Shown in pieces: positions 8,804-17,447 of a stretch of 64,000 nucleotides of DNA; position 1 is the stretch's first letter; each line of letters opens with the position of its first letter. A model generated the notes under the pieces. It ran no database searches, was not told the DNA's origin, and worked only from the letters and a program-made list of their open reading frames with translations. Source of the stretch: JAZRZI01 sp045601325 (GTDB lineage Bacteria; Bacillota_I; Bacilli_A; RFN20; CAG-826); the NCBI GenBank assembly GCA_045601325.1, contig JAZRZI010000021.1, positions 1 through 64,000 on the forward strand. Reading direction: 5' to 3'. The position numbers and the translations under genes are program-made.

Positions 8804-9405
8804 TTATCTTTGCCTCCTTTACTTAATGCCACAGACATAACTCCATATATGAGACCAAAAAGAATGAATAATAAAGAAATAGATAAGTTAAATGATCCTA
8901 TATTTATTTGCCATGAGAAAATGGTGGTTAAAGTCATTCCAATGAATGTTATAACAAATACAATAATGGCTGAAGGACTTAATTTTATGCTCTTTTTAAG
9001 TTTTAATACTGCTCTCAATAGCAAAATAATTACACCAACCTTTAAGCCTTTAAAGGCATACTGAATCGGTTTCCATGACATGAAATCTTTATAAAATAAG
9101 GAAATAATATATATAATCAAAAATGATGGGGTAACTATACCAAGAGTTGCAAAGAAGCTTCCCCAAAATCCAGCAACTTTATAACCAATGTAAGTAGCAG
9201 AATTAATTGCTATTGGTCCCGGCGTTGATTCGCTGATGGCAAGTATATCTAAAATTTCCACTTCGCCAACCCATTTTCTCTTATCAACCACTTCACTTTG
9301 AATAATCGGAATCATTGCATAACCTCCACCGAAAGTGAAAGCGCCAATCTTCATAAATGTGACAAATAGTTTTAAAATGTTTTGAAAATTGCCCTCTTTT
9401 TTCAT
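8800..9405 (-). CDS. Chromate transporter family protein, first half-size subunit
   Basis: A 201-residue CHR-family membrane protein, homologous to its neighbour, with AFTFGGGYAMIPIIQSEVV near the start and ISESTPGPIAINSATYIG in the first repeat. Short-chain CHR proteins usually come as such pairs. The ATG at 9405 is preceded by TATAAT (minus strand 9419-9414) at 8 nt and has no ribosome site, so the message is probably leaderless. The promoter is divergent from greA. Confidence 0.9.
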   Translation of the reverse strand: MKKEGNFQNILKLFVTFMKIGAFTFGGGYAMIPIIQSEVVDKRKWVGEVEILDILAISESTPGPIAINSATYIGYKVAGFWGSFFATLGIVTPSFLIIYIISLFYKDFMSWKPIQYAFKGLKVGVIILLLRAVLKLKKSIKLSPSAIIVFVITFIGMTLTTIFSWQINIGSFNLSISLLFILFGLIYGVMSVALSKGGKDK

Positions 9406-9413
9406 ACCAATGT

Positions 9414-9474
9414 ATTATATCTAATCGATTTATCTAAATAAATAGTGGAATTTGTTAGTCGTTATTGTTATAAT
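9414..9474. promoter_or_regulatory. Divergent promoters for the chromate-transporter pair and greA
   Basis: A minus-strand TATAAT at 9419-9414, with a weak TTTATT -35 box at 9442-9437 (17-nt spacer), serves the transporter pair. A plus-strand extended -10 box, TG-T-TATAAT at 9466-9474, serves greA. It is followed by an AAGAGG ribosome site near 9492-9497. Confidence 0.6.
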
Positions 9475-9505
9475 AACGCTTGCTAATTAAAAAGAGGTAC
9501 GTATT

Positions 9506-9979
9506 ATGGCTGAAAAAACAAAACTTACTAAAGCTGGTTATAAAAAGTTAGAAACTGAGCTCCGCGATTTAATTGATAATGTTCGTGACGAAGTTAAACG
9601 TCAATTAGCTGAAGCTCGTGCACAAGGTGACTTAAGCGAAAACGCTGACTACGATGCAGCTAGAAACAAACAAGCTGAAGTTGAAGCAAGAATTAAACAA
9701 ATTGAAGACATCTTAAATAACTACGAATTGATTGATGAGGGAGGCAAAAAGAGCAACAAGGTTTCTTTAGGCTCTACTGTTACAATCAAAAACGTCGATA
9801 CTGGTGTTGTCAGCACATATATGATTGTTGGTACTGTTGAAAGCGATCCATTCGCTGGTAAAATTTCAAACTCTTGCATTTTAGGACAAGCAATCATTGG
9901 AAAAACAGTTGGCGATATTGTCGAAGTTAAAGCTGGAAAATCATATAAAGTCGAAATCGTTAAGATAGAAATTTTATAA
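9506..9979 (+). CDS. greA: Transcription elongation factor GreA
   Basis: A 157-residue GreA that rescues backtracked RNA polymerase by stimulating transcript cleavage. The N-terminal coiled coil carries the acidic tip region GDLSENADYDAARNKQAEVE with the conserved Asp and Glu. The C-terminal FKBP-like domain ends GDIVEVKAG. Length matches the family. It is monocistronic; the next element is the comEA leader. Confidence 0.97.
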   Translation: MAEKTKLTKAGYKKLETELRDLIDNVRDEVKRQLAEARAQGDLSENADYDAARNKQAEVEARIKQIEDILNNYELIDEGGKKSNKVSLGSTVTIKNVDTGVVSTYMIVGTVESDPFAGKISNSCILGQAIIGKTVGDIVEVKAGKSYKVEIVKIEIL

Positions 9980-9990
9980 TTTTTAAGAAA

Positions 9991-10045
9991 TTTTTGAAAA
10001 AAATCAAAAAAATCTCCTATTAATAAGTAGGAGGTTTTTTATTTT
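9991..10045 (+). promoter_or_regulatory. Conserved leader element, copy A (comEA-comEC)
   Basis: The 44-bp element at 9991-10034 starts TTTTTGAAAAAAA, continues TCAAAAAAATC, then TCCTATTAATAAG, and ends TAGGAGG. It matches two other leaders in this window (29342-29385 plus; 53390-53346 minus) at almost every position. CTCCTA pairs with TAGGAG, so the comEA ribosome site is the right arm of a hairpin. A T-rich run follows, so the hairpin could also terminate greA readthrough. The ribosome site ends 11 nt before the ATG. Confidence 0.75.
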
Positions 10046-10573
10046 ATGATAAAAATCATTATTGGAGTAGTGATAGCTGCTGTTGTAGTTATTGGTGGCT
10101 TTTTACTTCTCGAACCAGTCGTTAGTGGTACTTCAGGGCAAGTTACTGAAGTTGGCGACACTTACTCTTATACAATTGAAGGTGAAGTAAGTAAACCAGG
10201 TACATATGTACTTTCTGATGCAATATCCATGGTTGATTTAATTGATGCTGCCGGTGGAACAACATTTAACGCTGATGAAAGAACTTATTTTGATGATGCA
10301 AAGTTAGTTGCAGGTAATACCTATTATATAGGTGGCAAGTATGATGAATCTAACATTTGCAATGATGTTGAGATTGCTAAAGTAAACATTAATTCAGATA
10401 ATGCAGAAACTTTAACATCTATTAATGGCATTACTAGTTCTATTGCTTCATCAATTGTTTCTTATAGAGCGGAAAATGGTACGTTCCAAACTATTGAACA
10501 ATTGTTAGATGTTTATGGAATTGGTAACGCAACTTATAAAAAAGTTAGAAACTATGTAATTTTACACGAGTGA
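10046..10573 (+). CDS. comEA: Competence protein ComEA (DNA receptor)
   Basis: A 175-residue membrane-anchored DNA-binding protein for natural transformation. One membrane segment lies at residues 2-26. An SLBB domain follows (YTIEGEVSKPGTYVLSD). The C-terminal part is a double helix-hairpin-helix (VNINSDNAETLTSINGI and then LLDVYGIGNATYKKVRNYV), the DNA-binding module of ComEA. It overlaps comEC by 4 nt. Its ribosome site lies in the shared leader element, so expression is probably controlled together with the C39 and PemK-like genes. Confidence 0.95.
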   Translation: MIKIIIGVVIAAVVVIGGFLLLEPVVSGTSGQVTEVGDTYSYTIEGEVSKPGTYVLSDAISMVDLIDAAGGTTFNADERTYFDDAKLVAGNTYYIGGKYDESNICNDVEIAKVNINSDNAETLTSINGITSSIASSIVSYRAENGTFQTIEQLLDVYGIGNATYKKVRNYVILHE

Positions 10574-12579
10574 TTATATTAGTTATATTTTTATCATTCT
10601 GGTTTGGCATATCGGTAAGATGTTCAATAATCATATATCTAATTCTTATATCATTATTATTAATATTCATTATTAAAAGGATTAATAAAAAAGTTTTAGT
10701 GTTATCCCTAATAACAATGGTAATTGGTGTAGGAATAAGCTTTATATCTTTCGATTACAATAGAACTTCTTTTACGGGTGTGGTGACTGAAAGCAAAGAT
10801 AACTACTACATCTTTCAATCGAAACTACAGAAATTTTATGTTTATGAAAAAGGAAATGAGCATGAGATAGGTGATTGGCTAACATTAGAAGGGACAAAAG
10901 AAAACTTAATTATTTATAAGATTGAATCTGAGTTTGATTTTGAAGAGTATTTAAATAAGAAAGGTATTAAATACGAAATTAATGTTAAGAAAAAGACCAA
11001 AATTCTTTCAAATCCGATAAAACTCAAAAAAATAAAAAAGAGGTTTTTAAATCATTTTAATGATGATACTAGGGATTTGATAAGTGCGATTTTATTCTCG
11101 GAAATTAACGATAATGGTGTAGTGGATAACCTCAATTCACTACACCTAGTCAAACTGGTTTCTGCATCAGGATTTTACATATATTTATTCCTCAAAACCA
11201 TCGAGCATTTCTTAAATAAGAAAATGAAAGAAAAATGGTCGAGATTAATATCGATATCGTTTCTATCAATTTACGCCATTTTCACATTTCCAAGGTTTAC
11301 TGTTTTAAGAACATTTACTTTCCTAATTTTCGGATGGATAAATAAATACAAATTAAAAAACAAATTCTCGAGAATTGAGCAAATTTCTTTAATAGGAATA
11401 GCCTTTTTATTTATTAATTATCATTATGTTTATTCTGATAGTTTTGTGCTAGGCTTTTCCATACCTATTTTTAACTGCTTTTTTAGTCCTATTATTAGTA
11501 GGTTTAAAAAGAAGAAACAACTTTTGTATCGCACACTAGGTATGATGCTGTTTTTCCTACCATTTGAACTTAAATTTTATTCGTGTGTTTCACCGTTGTC
11601 TTCTATTATTGGTTATTTGATATCGCCAGTTTTTTCTTTGTTTGGCATCTTAGCGCTTTTGTGTTTTTATGGCGTGCCTTTGTATAAAATTCTTGAAGGC
11701 ATTACTTTTATATTGGGTAAAATTACTTCAGTTTTTAGCATAGCTAAATTAGAGATTTATTCTCCGCCTTTTAATTCGCTATTTATTGTTATTTATTATG
11801 TGTTTTATATTTTTATTCTCTACGCTTTCTATATTGGGTATAAACCATCTTTTAAAAACGGAAGATTGCTATCTATATGTTTATTAGGGTTATATTTTTT
11901 GCCTTTAAAAAACGTAATTATAAAGCGTGTTTGTTTCATTAATGTTGGACAAGGGGATTCTTGCTTGATTCAAAATGGCACAACAACAGTGTTAATTGAT
12001 ACAGGCGGTTCTTTATATAATGACATCGGAAATGATTGTTTAATTCCGTATTTTAAAAAGAATAGAATTTATAATATTGACTACGTAATAACCACCCATA
12101 ATGACTTTGACCATGTGGGAGCATTAGAATCACTGGTTAAAAATTTTAGAGTTAAACATTATGTTAATTCCAATTATTCTTTTCCTTTGACGATAAGTGG
12201 AATTACTTTTAATAATTACAACACTCATATAGATAGTGGTGATGATAATGAAAATTCTTTGGTCATTGGATTTAATTTTTTAAAAAAAGATTTTCTAATT
12301 ATGGGGGATGCTCCTATTAGTGTTGAATATCAAATAATAAAAGAATACCCAAAACTTAGTTGTGATATATTGAAAGTTGGCCACCATGGTTCGTCAACTT
12401 CAACTAGTGACCGTTTTATTAACTTTTTAAAGCCAAAAGAAGGAGTTATATCAGTTGGACGTAATTATTATGGCCACCCAGACAAAAGCGTCCTAACAAT
12501 CCTAAAAAAATACGACGTTAAAATACGAAGAACAGATAAAGAAGGAACAATTGTCTATTCTAACTACATTTTTATGTAG
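10570..12579 (+). CDS. comEC: Competence protein ComEC/Rec2 (DNA uptake channel)
   Basis: A 669-residue polytopic membrane protein that passes single-stranded DNA into the cell. The order is two N-terminal membrane helices, a DUF4131 OB-fold-like part, a competence-domain core with many membrane segments (about residues 165-440), and a C-terminal metallo-beta-lactamase domain from about residue 450. That domain keeps the metal motif TTHNDFDHVGA and LKVGHHGSSTS, so its nuclease activity is likely intact. The GTG start is in a GTGA overlap with the comEA stop. It is somewhat shorter than the Bacillus subtilis protein. Confidence 0.95.
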   Translation: MIILVIFLSFWFGISVRCSIIIYLILISLLLIFIIKRINKKVLVLSLITMVIGVGISFISFDYNRTSFTGVVTESKDNYYIFQSKLQKFYVYEKGNEHEIGDWLTLEGTKENLIIYKIESEFDFEEYLNKKGIKYEINVKKKTKILSNPIKLKKIKKRFLNHFNDDTRDLISAILFSEINDNGVVDNLNSLHLVKLVSASGFYIYLFLKTIEHFLNKKMKEKWSRLISISFLSIYAIFTFPRFTVLRTFTFLIFGWINKYKLKNKFSRIEQISLIGIAFLFINYHYVYSDSFVLGFSIPIFNCFFSPIISRFKKKKQLLYRTLGMMLFFLPFELKFYSCVSPLSSIIGYLISPVFSLFGILALLCFYGVPLYKILEGITFILGKITSVFSIAKLEIYSPPFNSLFIVIYYVFYIFILYAFYIGYKPSFKNGRLLSICLLGLYFLPLKNVIIKRVCFINVGQGDSCLIQNGTTTVLIDTGGSLYNDIGNDCLIPYFKKNRIYNIDYVITTHNDFDHVGALESLVKNFRVKHYVNSNYSFPLTISGITFNNYNTHIDSGDDNENSLVIGFNFLKKDFLIMGDAPISVEYQIIKEYPKLSCDILKVGHHGSSTSTSDRFINFLKPKEGVISVGRNYYGHPDKSVLTILKKYDVKIRRTDKEGTIVYSNYIFM

Positions 12580-12611
12580 TTTTTTATAGTTATATTTTAG
12601 ATAATATAAAT

Positions 12612-13583
12612 ATGGTTTATTTTATTTTTGGCAATCAAACTTCTACGATCAAAGCCCGTAGTAAAAAAATCGCTAAAGAAACACTAGGCGATGTAGACGA
12701 GATGAACTTTGTTCGTTTTGATGGTGAAAACGTTTTAATTCAAGAAGCAATAGATGAGTGCAATTATATTCCTTTAGGATACGATAAAAAGGTGGTCATT
12801 GTTGAATCTTGCTACTTTTTCCTTAAACCAAAACCTAGAAATAAAATTGAAAGTGAACAAGATTATGACAAACTACTAGAATATCTTGAACATCCAAACG
12901 AGGATTGTGATTTAATCATGACTGTTATTTCTTCAAAAGTAGAAAGTAATTCAAATTTTTATAAAGCAATACAAACTAATGGCAAAATCATTCAAGTAGC
13001 TGACCCTGACGCAACGCAATGGAGTGATTACGTATCGAGTTATTGTAGAGATAAACTTGGTATGGATATAGACTCTATGGCTTTAAGCGAATTATCAGCA
13101 AGAACCGAAGGTGATGTTGCGCTTTTCCAAAACAACGCTAAAAAGTTGGCTTTGTATTCTAAACACATCACTTATGATGATGTTTGTTTGATGGTGAGCA
13201 GACCTCTTGAAGAAAATGCTTTTCAAATTTTTAATTATTTAGTTCAAGAAAAAAATGATAAAGCTTTAGTTATATATAGGGATTTGAAAATCACTAACAC
13301 AGAACCAATTACTTTGATAGCTATGTTAGCTAATCAATTTAGATTATTAAATCAAATCGCGTTTTTATCAAAAAATCATTTTAGCAATGATCAAATAGCT
13401 AATGAGTTAAATATTAAACCAGCAAGAGTAGGGGCGGTAAAACGATCTGCTTCTATGGTTAGTGAAAAAGCCATCCAGCGTGCATTAGATGACTTATTTA
13501 ATCTTGATTTGCAAATTAAAAGCGGTCTTGTTGACCGCTTCTATGCTTTTGAATTATTTTTAATAAACTTTAAACGTCGTTAA
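12612..13583 (+). CDS. holA: DNA polymerase III subunit delta
   Basis: A 323-residue clamp-loader delta subunit. It has the typical beginning (MVYFIFGNQTSTIKARSKKI), the middle segment LSARTEGDVALFQNNAKKLA and the C-terminal IKSGLVDRFYAFELFLI. In Bacilli it follows comEC, as here. GATAAT at 12600-12605 lies 6 nt before the ATG and there is no ribosome site, so it may have its own leaderless transcript besides comEC readthrough. It converges on rpsT. Confidence 0.93.
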   Translation: MVYFIFGNQTSTIKARSKKIAKETLGDVDEMNFVRFDGENVLIQEAIDECNYIPLGYDKKVVIVESCYFFLKPKPRNKIESEQDYDKLLEYLEHPNEDCDLIMTVISSKVESNSNFYKAIQTNGKIIQVADPDATQWSDYVSSYCRDKLGMDIDSMALSELSARTEGDVALFQNNAKKLALYSKHITYDDVCLMVSRPLEENAFQIFNYLVQEKNDKALVIYRDLKITNTEPITLIAMLANQFRLLNQIAFLSKNHFSNDQIANELNIKPARVGAVKRSASMVSEKAIQRALDDLFNLDLQIKSGLVDRFYAFELFLINFKRR

Positions 13584-13588
13584 TATTT

Positions 13589-13852
13589 TTATTTAATAGA
13601 ATTAACTAAACGTTGTAATTCTGCTTTTTGTCTGGAAGCTGTGTTCTTGTGTTGAACGCCATCGCTAACGGATTTATCGATTAAGCGGAATGCAGCAACT
13701 AATAAGGATTCGGCATTGGCGACATCTTTTGCTTCAACTGCAAGTTTAACTTTTTTAGAAGCAGTACGAATTGCAGATTTTGCAGATGCGTTTCTTTGAC
13801 GAGCCTTTTCGTTTGTACCGATACGTTTAATTTGTGATTTAATGTTTGCCAT
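13589..13852 (-). CDS. rpsT: 30S ribosomal protein S20
   Basis: An 87-residue S20 beginning MANIKSQIKRIGTNEKARQ, with the typical lysine- and arginine-rich helical body and KNTASRQKAELQRLVNSIK at the end. I chose the ATG at 13852, preceded by AGAGG; a longer frame up to 13966 crosses the promoter and is not real. It is convergent with holA, as in Bacillus. Confidence 0.96.
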   Translation of the reverse strand: MANIKSQIKRIGTNEKARQRNASAKSAIRTASKKVKLAVEAKDVANAESLLVAAFRLIDKSVSDGVQHKNTASRQKAELQRLVNSIK

Positions 13853-13880
13853 AAGTGTACCTCTTTTAGTGTCGTTGAAT

Positions 13881-13909
13881 ATGTTACCAAATGTAATAAA
13901 ATAATTCAA
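13881..13909 (-). promoter_or_regulatory. rpsT promoter
   Basis: On the minus strand TTGAAT (13909-13904), a 17-nt spacer and TAACAT (13886-13881) form a good vegetative promoter. TG precedes the -10 box at the extended -10 position. It sits immediately after the stop of the acyl-ligase gene. Confidence 0.7.
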
Positions 13910-13910
13910 A

Positions 13911-15920
13911 TTATTTATTCGTTTCTTTTTGTTTTTTTGCGATTTCAAGAACAAAATCGTTAACACAAGTTAATTCCTGAGCCAAAAGTTCTTCTTCGTT
14001 AAACTCTATATGGAATTCATCTTGTAGTTCTTTTATTAACTCAATGTAATTCATTGAATCTCCACCTAAGTCATTGATCCAATGCGAGTCATCATCAATT
14101 TTGAAAGCTGGGAGGATTAATACTTTTGAGAAAATATTCCTTACAGGAACAACAATGTTCTCTATTGTTTCTTTATCAAAGCCTTCAAATATCTTTGTTT
14201 CGTGCTTTGCATCAATTAAAACAAAGTCAGGTGATTTGGTTTCTAATGCCTTTTTTATTAAATAACGTTTTACTTTCATGTTGTTCGCTAATGGAAGTTT
14301 GCGCTTGGATAAGTAAACATTATTAATTTTTACACTATGTGGAAGTGTTGGAACAATTTCCTTAATTTGATTTTGAATACCTTTAATTGTTTGATCATCA
14401 GCTTGATTATCCAATTCCAAAACAAGAACAATATTCTCGTTTGTTGATTTTTTCTTTGAGATGCCTAGAACGCATAAGTGTGTAACATGAGGGATGTTTT
14501 TAAAGAATATTTCTAATTCATCTGGGAAGATGTTTTCGCCATCTGAATTAATGATAATATCCTTAATTCTTCCTTTAATGCTATAAGCGTTAGTGGCGTC
14601 GATTTCTGCGATGTCACCGGTGTGGAAGTAACCATTTTCATCAAGTTCAGTATTTTTAATAACTCCACCGATGATTTCTTTGATATGAAGAGTAGGGGAC
14701 TTAACTAACAATTCACCTTTTTTGTCGTTTCCAGCAATCTTGTATTCGACTCCGTGCAAAGGCTTTCCTATTCTTCCTTTTAGCCTATCTTGCACATCTG
14801 CTGATAACTCAACTGATGTAACACCTATTTCGGTCATTCCATAACCATTGTATAGGTTATAGCCAATGCCATTAATTGTGGTTAATGTTTCTTGGGATAA
14901 ATAGCCGCCACCAGAAATACAGAATTTAACATACTTACCAAGTAATTGTTTTTGAATATGCCCTTGAACAATTCTTCTACTAGCAAATTCTGCTTCTTTC
15001 TTAGTAATTCTCTCAGTGTTATAACCAATAAGGTTGTCGACTAGTTCTTGTTTTTCTTGCCCAGCTATCGCTAATTTTCTATTTAATTGTAGCGCTAAAG
15101 AATCCCAGAATAGTGGAACACTGAAAACGTGAGTGACTTCGGCTTTTTGGCATATTCCTTGTATATCTAATGGAGAATTGCTTGATGGATAAACGAGTGT
15201 TGTTCCATAAAATGTAAACCATAAAAATACTGCAACAAAACCAAAAATATGATGGAATGGAATCATTGCAAGAATTTTAATTCTTCCATATTTTTTAGGA
15301 TACATAATATCTTTTGTTTCTTTAGGCATATCTAACGAACAACAAATTTGATGAACGAGGTTTTCGCCATTATAGACCATCATTTTTACATCACCTGTAG
15401 TTCCACTAGAACAGAAGATAACTTCGTTTTCCCAGTGTGGTGCAAAATTATAATGATGTGTCTCATTAAGAAGATCATCAAGTGTAATTTTTAGGATTTC
15501 TTCGTATTTATGAGAATCATCAGTAACAATCGCAATTGCTTTAGCTTGTTTAGCTAAATTCATAATGCCATCTTTTGATGTTTTTGCATCGACTAATAAT
15601 GGTTTATATCCAGCCATTAAAATGGCCCAAAAAATTTCTCCCCAATGAGGTCCGTTTGCCAATTTTAAAATAATAGGAACGCTTTTGGCCTCTTGCAAGA
15701 GCAAATTATTAATAATTGAAGCGAAAGCGTATGTGTTGCTTCTAAATTTACTATACTTGTAATGCTTTAATTTTCCTTTTTCGTTTTGGAATTCAGCAGC
15801 AATCTTTTTCTCGTTTTTCTTCATAGTAAAATAAAAGATATCTTCCATTCTCATTGTTGTTTTATATAGTAAACTCGCTTCTGCTAAATAGGCATTAATT
15901 TTTTCATATTCTGGATACAT
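13911..15920 (-). CDS. Acyl-AMP ligase fused to an acyl-carrier domain
   Basis: A 669-residue protein with an AMP-dependent synthetase domain (about residues 1-550) and a C-terminal phosphopantetheine carrier domain (about 585-660). The adenylation motifs are IFCSSGTTGDVKMMV, YNGYGMTEIG, FHTGDIAEID and GRIKDIIINSDGENIFPDE. The carrier motif is LGGDSMNYIEL, where the serine should carry the pantetheine arm. It would activate a fatty or other carboxylic acid and load it on its own carrier. The product is unknown. It lies 14 nt after the phosphoesterase gene, with an AAGGAG site. No other biosynthetic genes are nearby. Confidence 0.88.
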   Translation of the reverse strand: MYPEYEKINAYLAEASLLYKTTMRMEDIFYFTMKKNEKKIAAEFQNEKGKLKHYKYSKFRSNTYAFASIINNLLLQEAKSVPIILKLANGPHWGEIFWAILMAGYKPLLVDAKTSKDGIMNLAKQAKAIAIVTDDSHKYEEILKITLDDLLNETHHYNFAPHWENEVIFCSSGTTGDVKMMVYNGENLVHQICCSLDMPKETKDIMYPKKYGRIKILAMIPFHHIFGFVAVFLWFTFYGTTLVYPSSNSPLDIQGICQKAEVTHVFSVPLFWDSLALQLNRKLAIAGQEKQELVDNLIGYNTERITKKEAEFASRRIVQGHIQKQLLGKYVKFCISGGGYLSQETLTTINGIGYNLYNGYGMTEIGVTSVELSADVQDRLKGRIGKPLHGVEYKIAGNDKKGELLVKSPTLHIKEIIGGVIKNTELDENGYFHTGDIAEIDATNAYSIKGRIKDIIINSDGENIFPDELEIFFKNIPHVTHLCVLGISKKKSTNENIVLVLELDNQADDQTIKGIQNQIKEIVPTLPHSVKINNVYLSKRKLPLANNMKVKRYLIKKALETKSPDFVLIDAKHETKIFEGFDKETIENIVVPVRNIFSKVLILPAFKIDDDSHWINDLGGDSMNYIELIKELQDEFHIEFNEEELLAQELTCVNDFVLEIAKKQKETNK

Positions 15921-15934
15921 AATTAAACTCCTTT

Positions 15935-16369
15935 TTATAAGGTTTTAAATTCAATTTCAATTTTTTCTTTTTCTAATTTTAATATTGCGTACGATTTATC
16001 GTAATTGTCCCTAGGATACGATATTGCACCTGGGTTAATAACAGTGATATTTTCCACTGTTTCGAATCTTCTAATATGGGTGTGCCCATGAATAAAGACG
16101 CGTATATTATATTCTTTAATGATTGATTTTGGCAAATCTGGATAATGCTGAAGCAAAATTTTGCCATAAGGCGTGTCGAATATTCTCCTTTGCATAAAAT
16201 TGCCAAAGTAATCGCAATTCCCGCGAACTGACTCAAAAGGCAAAATCATTGATTCAATTGATGCGCTGTCACCAGCGTGCAAATATAAATCACAATTTGG
16301 GTTCAATGCTACTAACCTATCTAAGGAATCGTTATCCCCATGACTGTCAGAACAAATTAAAATCTTCAT
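15935..16369 (-). CDS. YfcE/MJ0936-family metallophosphoesterase
   Basis: A 144-residue calcineurin-like phosphoesterase. It has the metal-binding motifs ICSDSHGD (residues 4-11), LHAGDSAS, RGNCD and IHGHTH in the right order. Family members hydrolyse phosphodiesters or nucleotides in the cytoplasm; the substrate is unknown. It is the first gene of a two-gene run with the acyl ligase. A TATACT box (minus strand) lies 11 nt before the ATG and there is no ribosome site. Confidence 0.9.
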   Translation of the reverse strand: MKILICSDSHGDNDSLDRLVALNPNCDLYLHAGDSASIESMILPFESVRGNCDYFGNFMQRRIFDTPYGKILLQHYPDLPKSIIKEYNIRVFIHGHTHIRRFETVENITVINPGAISYPRDNYDKSYAILKLEKEKIEIEFKTL

Positions 16370-16499
16370 AAAAAAATTTTAGTATATTTTATTATAAAAT
16401 GAAATATAATCGGATAAGCAAAACAATTGGCTACACTAACAATTCATAATAGATTATGTTAAACTAAAAGACGATATAAATAATGGTTGGATCAAATAT

Positions 16500-17438
16500 A
16501 TGAATAAAGAAGAATTACGTTTAGTTTTTATGGGGACACCTGCTATTTCTGCAAAGGTGTTTAGAGCAATGATAGAAGACGGATATCATTTTGTCGGACT
16601 TATTGCTCAACCTGATAGACCCGTCGGTAGAAAAGGCGAATTAGAAAAGGTTCCTACTAAATTGGTGGCGGAAGAATATGGCATTCCTTGTTTTCAACCT
16701 ATAAAAATTAGAAAAGAATATGATTTTTTAGTTAATCTTAAACCTGATTTGATTATTACGCTTGCCTATGGGCAAATTGTCCCACAAGGTGTTTTGGATA
16801 TACCTAGATTAGGTTGTTTAAATTTGCATGGTTCTTTATTACCTAAATATAGAGGAGCGGCTCCTATACAATTTGCTTTAATAAATGGAGAGAAAGTTAC
16901 TGGCATGACTCTTATGGAAATGATTGACAAGATGGATGCCGGTAAAATGTACGCAAAAAAAGAACTTCCAATATCCGATGATGATAACTCAACATCGCTC
17001 TTTGAAAAAATAGGCGATGTTGCTACTGAGCTCATTCTTGAAGCATTACCAAAATATATTAACGGAGAATTGGAAGGGGAAGTGCAGGACGAAAGCCTTG
17101 TAACCTTCTGCCCAACCATTAAGCCTGAGCAAGAAAAAATAGATTTATCATTATCAGCGAATGAAATTTTGAGTTGGATAAAAGGATTAAGTGACCAACC
17201 TGGTGCATATTTTTTGATGGATGACTTGAAACTTAAAGTATATAAAGCCAGCATTGTTGAATCATCATTAGAAGGTAATGTAGGTCAAATTGTGCAAGCT
17301 GATAAAAGAGGTTTGATTGTCAAATTGAATGGTGGTTATTTGTCATTAGAAGACATTCAAAAAGAAGGTAAAAAGAGAATGGATTATCGTTCTTTTATCA
17401 ACGGCAACCAAAACTTAGTTGGTAAAATTTTAAAGTAA
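16500..17438 (+). CDS. fmt: Methionyl-tRNA formyltransferase
   Basis: A 312-residue enzyme that formylates initiator Met-tRNA. It has the formyl-transfer motif LNLHGSLLPKYRGAAPIQFA, the substrate loop LIAQPDRPVGRKG and a C-terminal OB-like domain. The length is typical. No def gene is adjacent. It probably forms a transcript with the downstream helicase, 9 nt away. Confidence 0.96.
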   Translation: MNKEELRLVFMGTPAISAKVFRAMIEDGYHFVGLIAQPDRPVGRKGELEKVPTKLVAEEYGIPCFQPIKIRKEYDFLVNLKPDLIITLAYGQIVPQGVLDIPRLGCLNLHGSLLPKYRGAAPIQFALINGEKVTGMTLMEMIDKMDAGKMYAKKELPISDDDNSTSLFEKIGDVATELILEALPKYINGELEGEVQDESLVTFCPTIKPEQEKIDLSLSANEILSWIKGLSDQPGAYFLMDDLKLKVYKASIVESSLEGNVGQIVQADKRGLIVKLNGGYLSLEDIQKEGKKRMDYRSFINGNQNLVGKILK

Positions 17439-17447
17439 ATAAACTTT

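Noticed and set aside
13853..13966. Upstream extension of rpsT
   Set aside because: It covers the rpsT promoter and does not resemble S20; the ATG at 13852 has a ribosome site.
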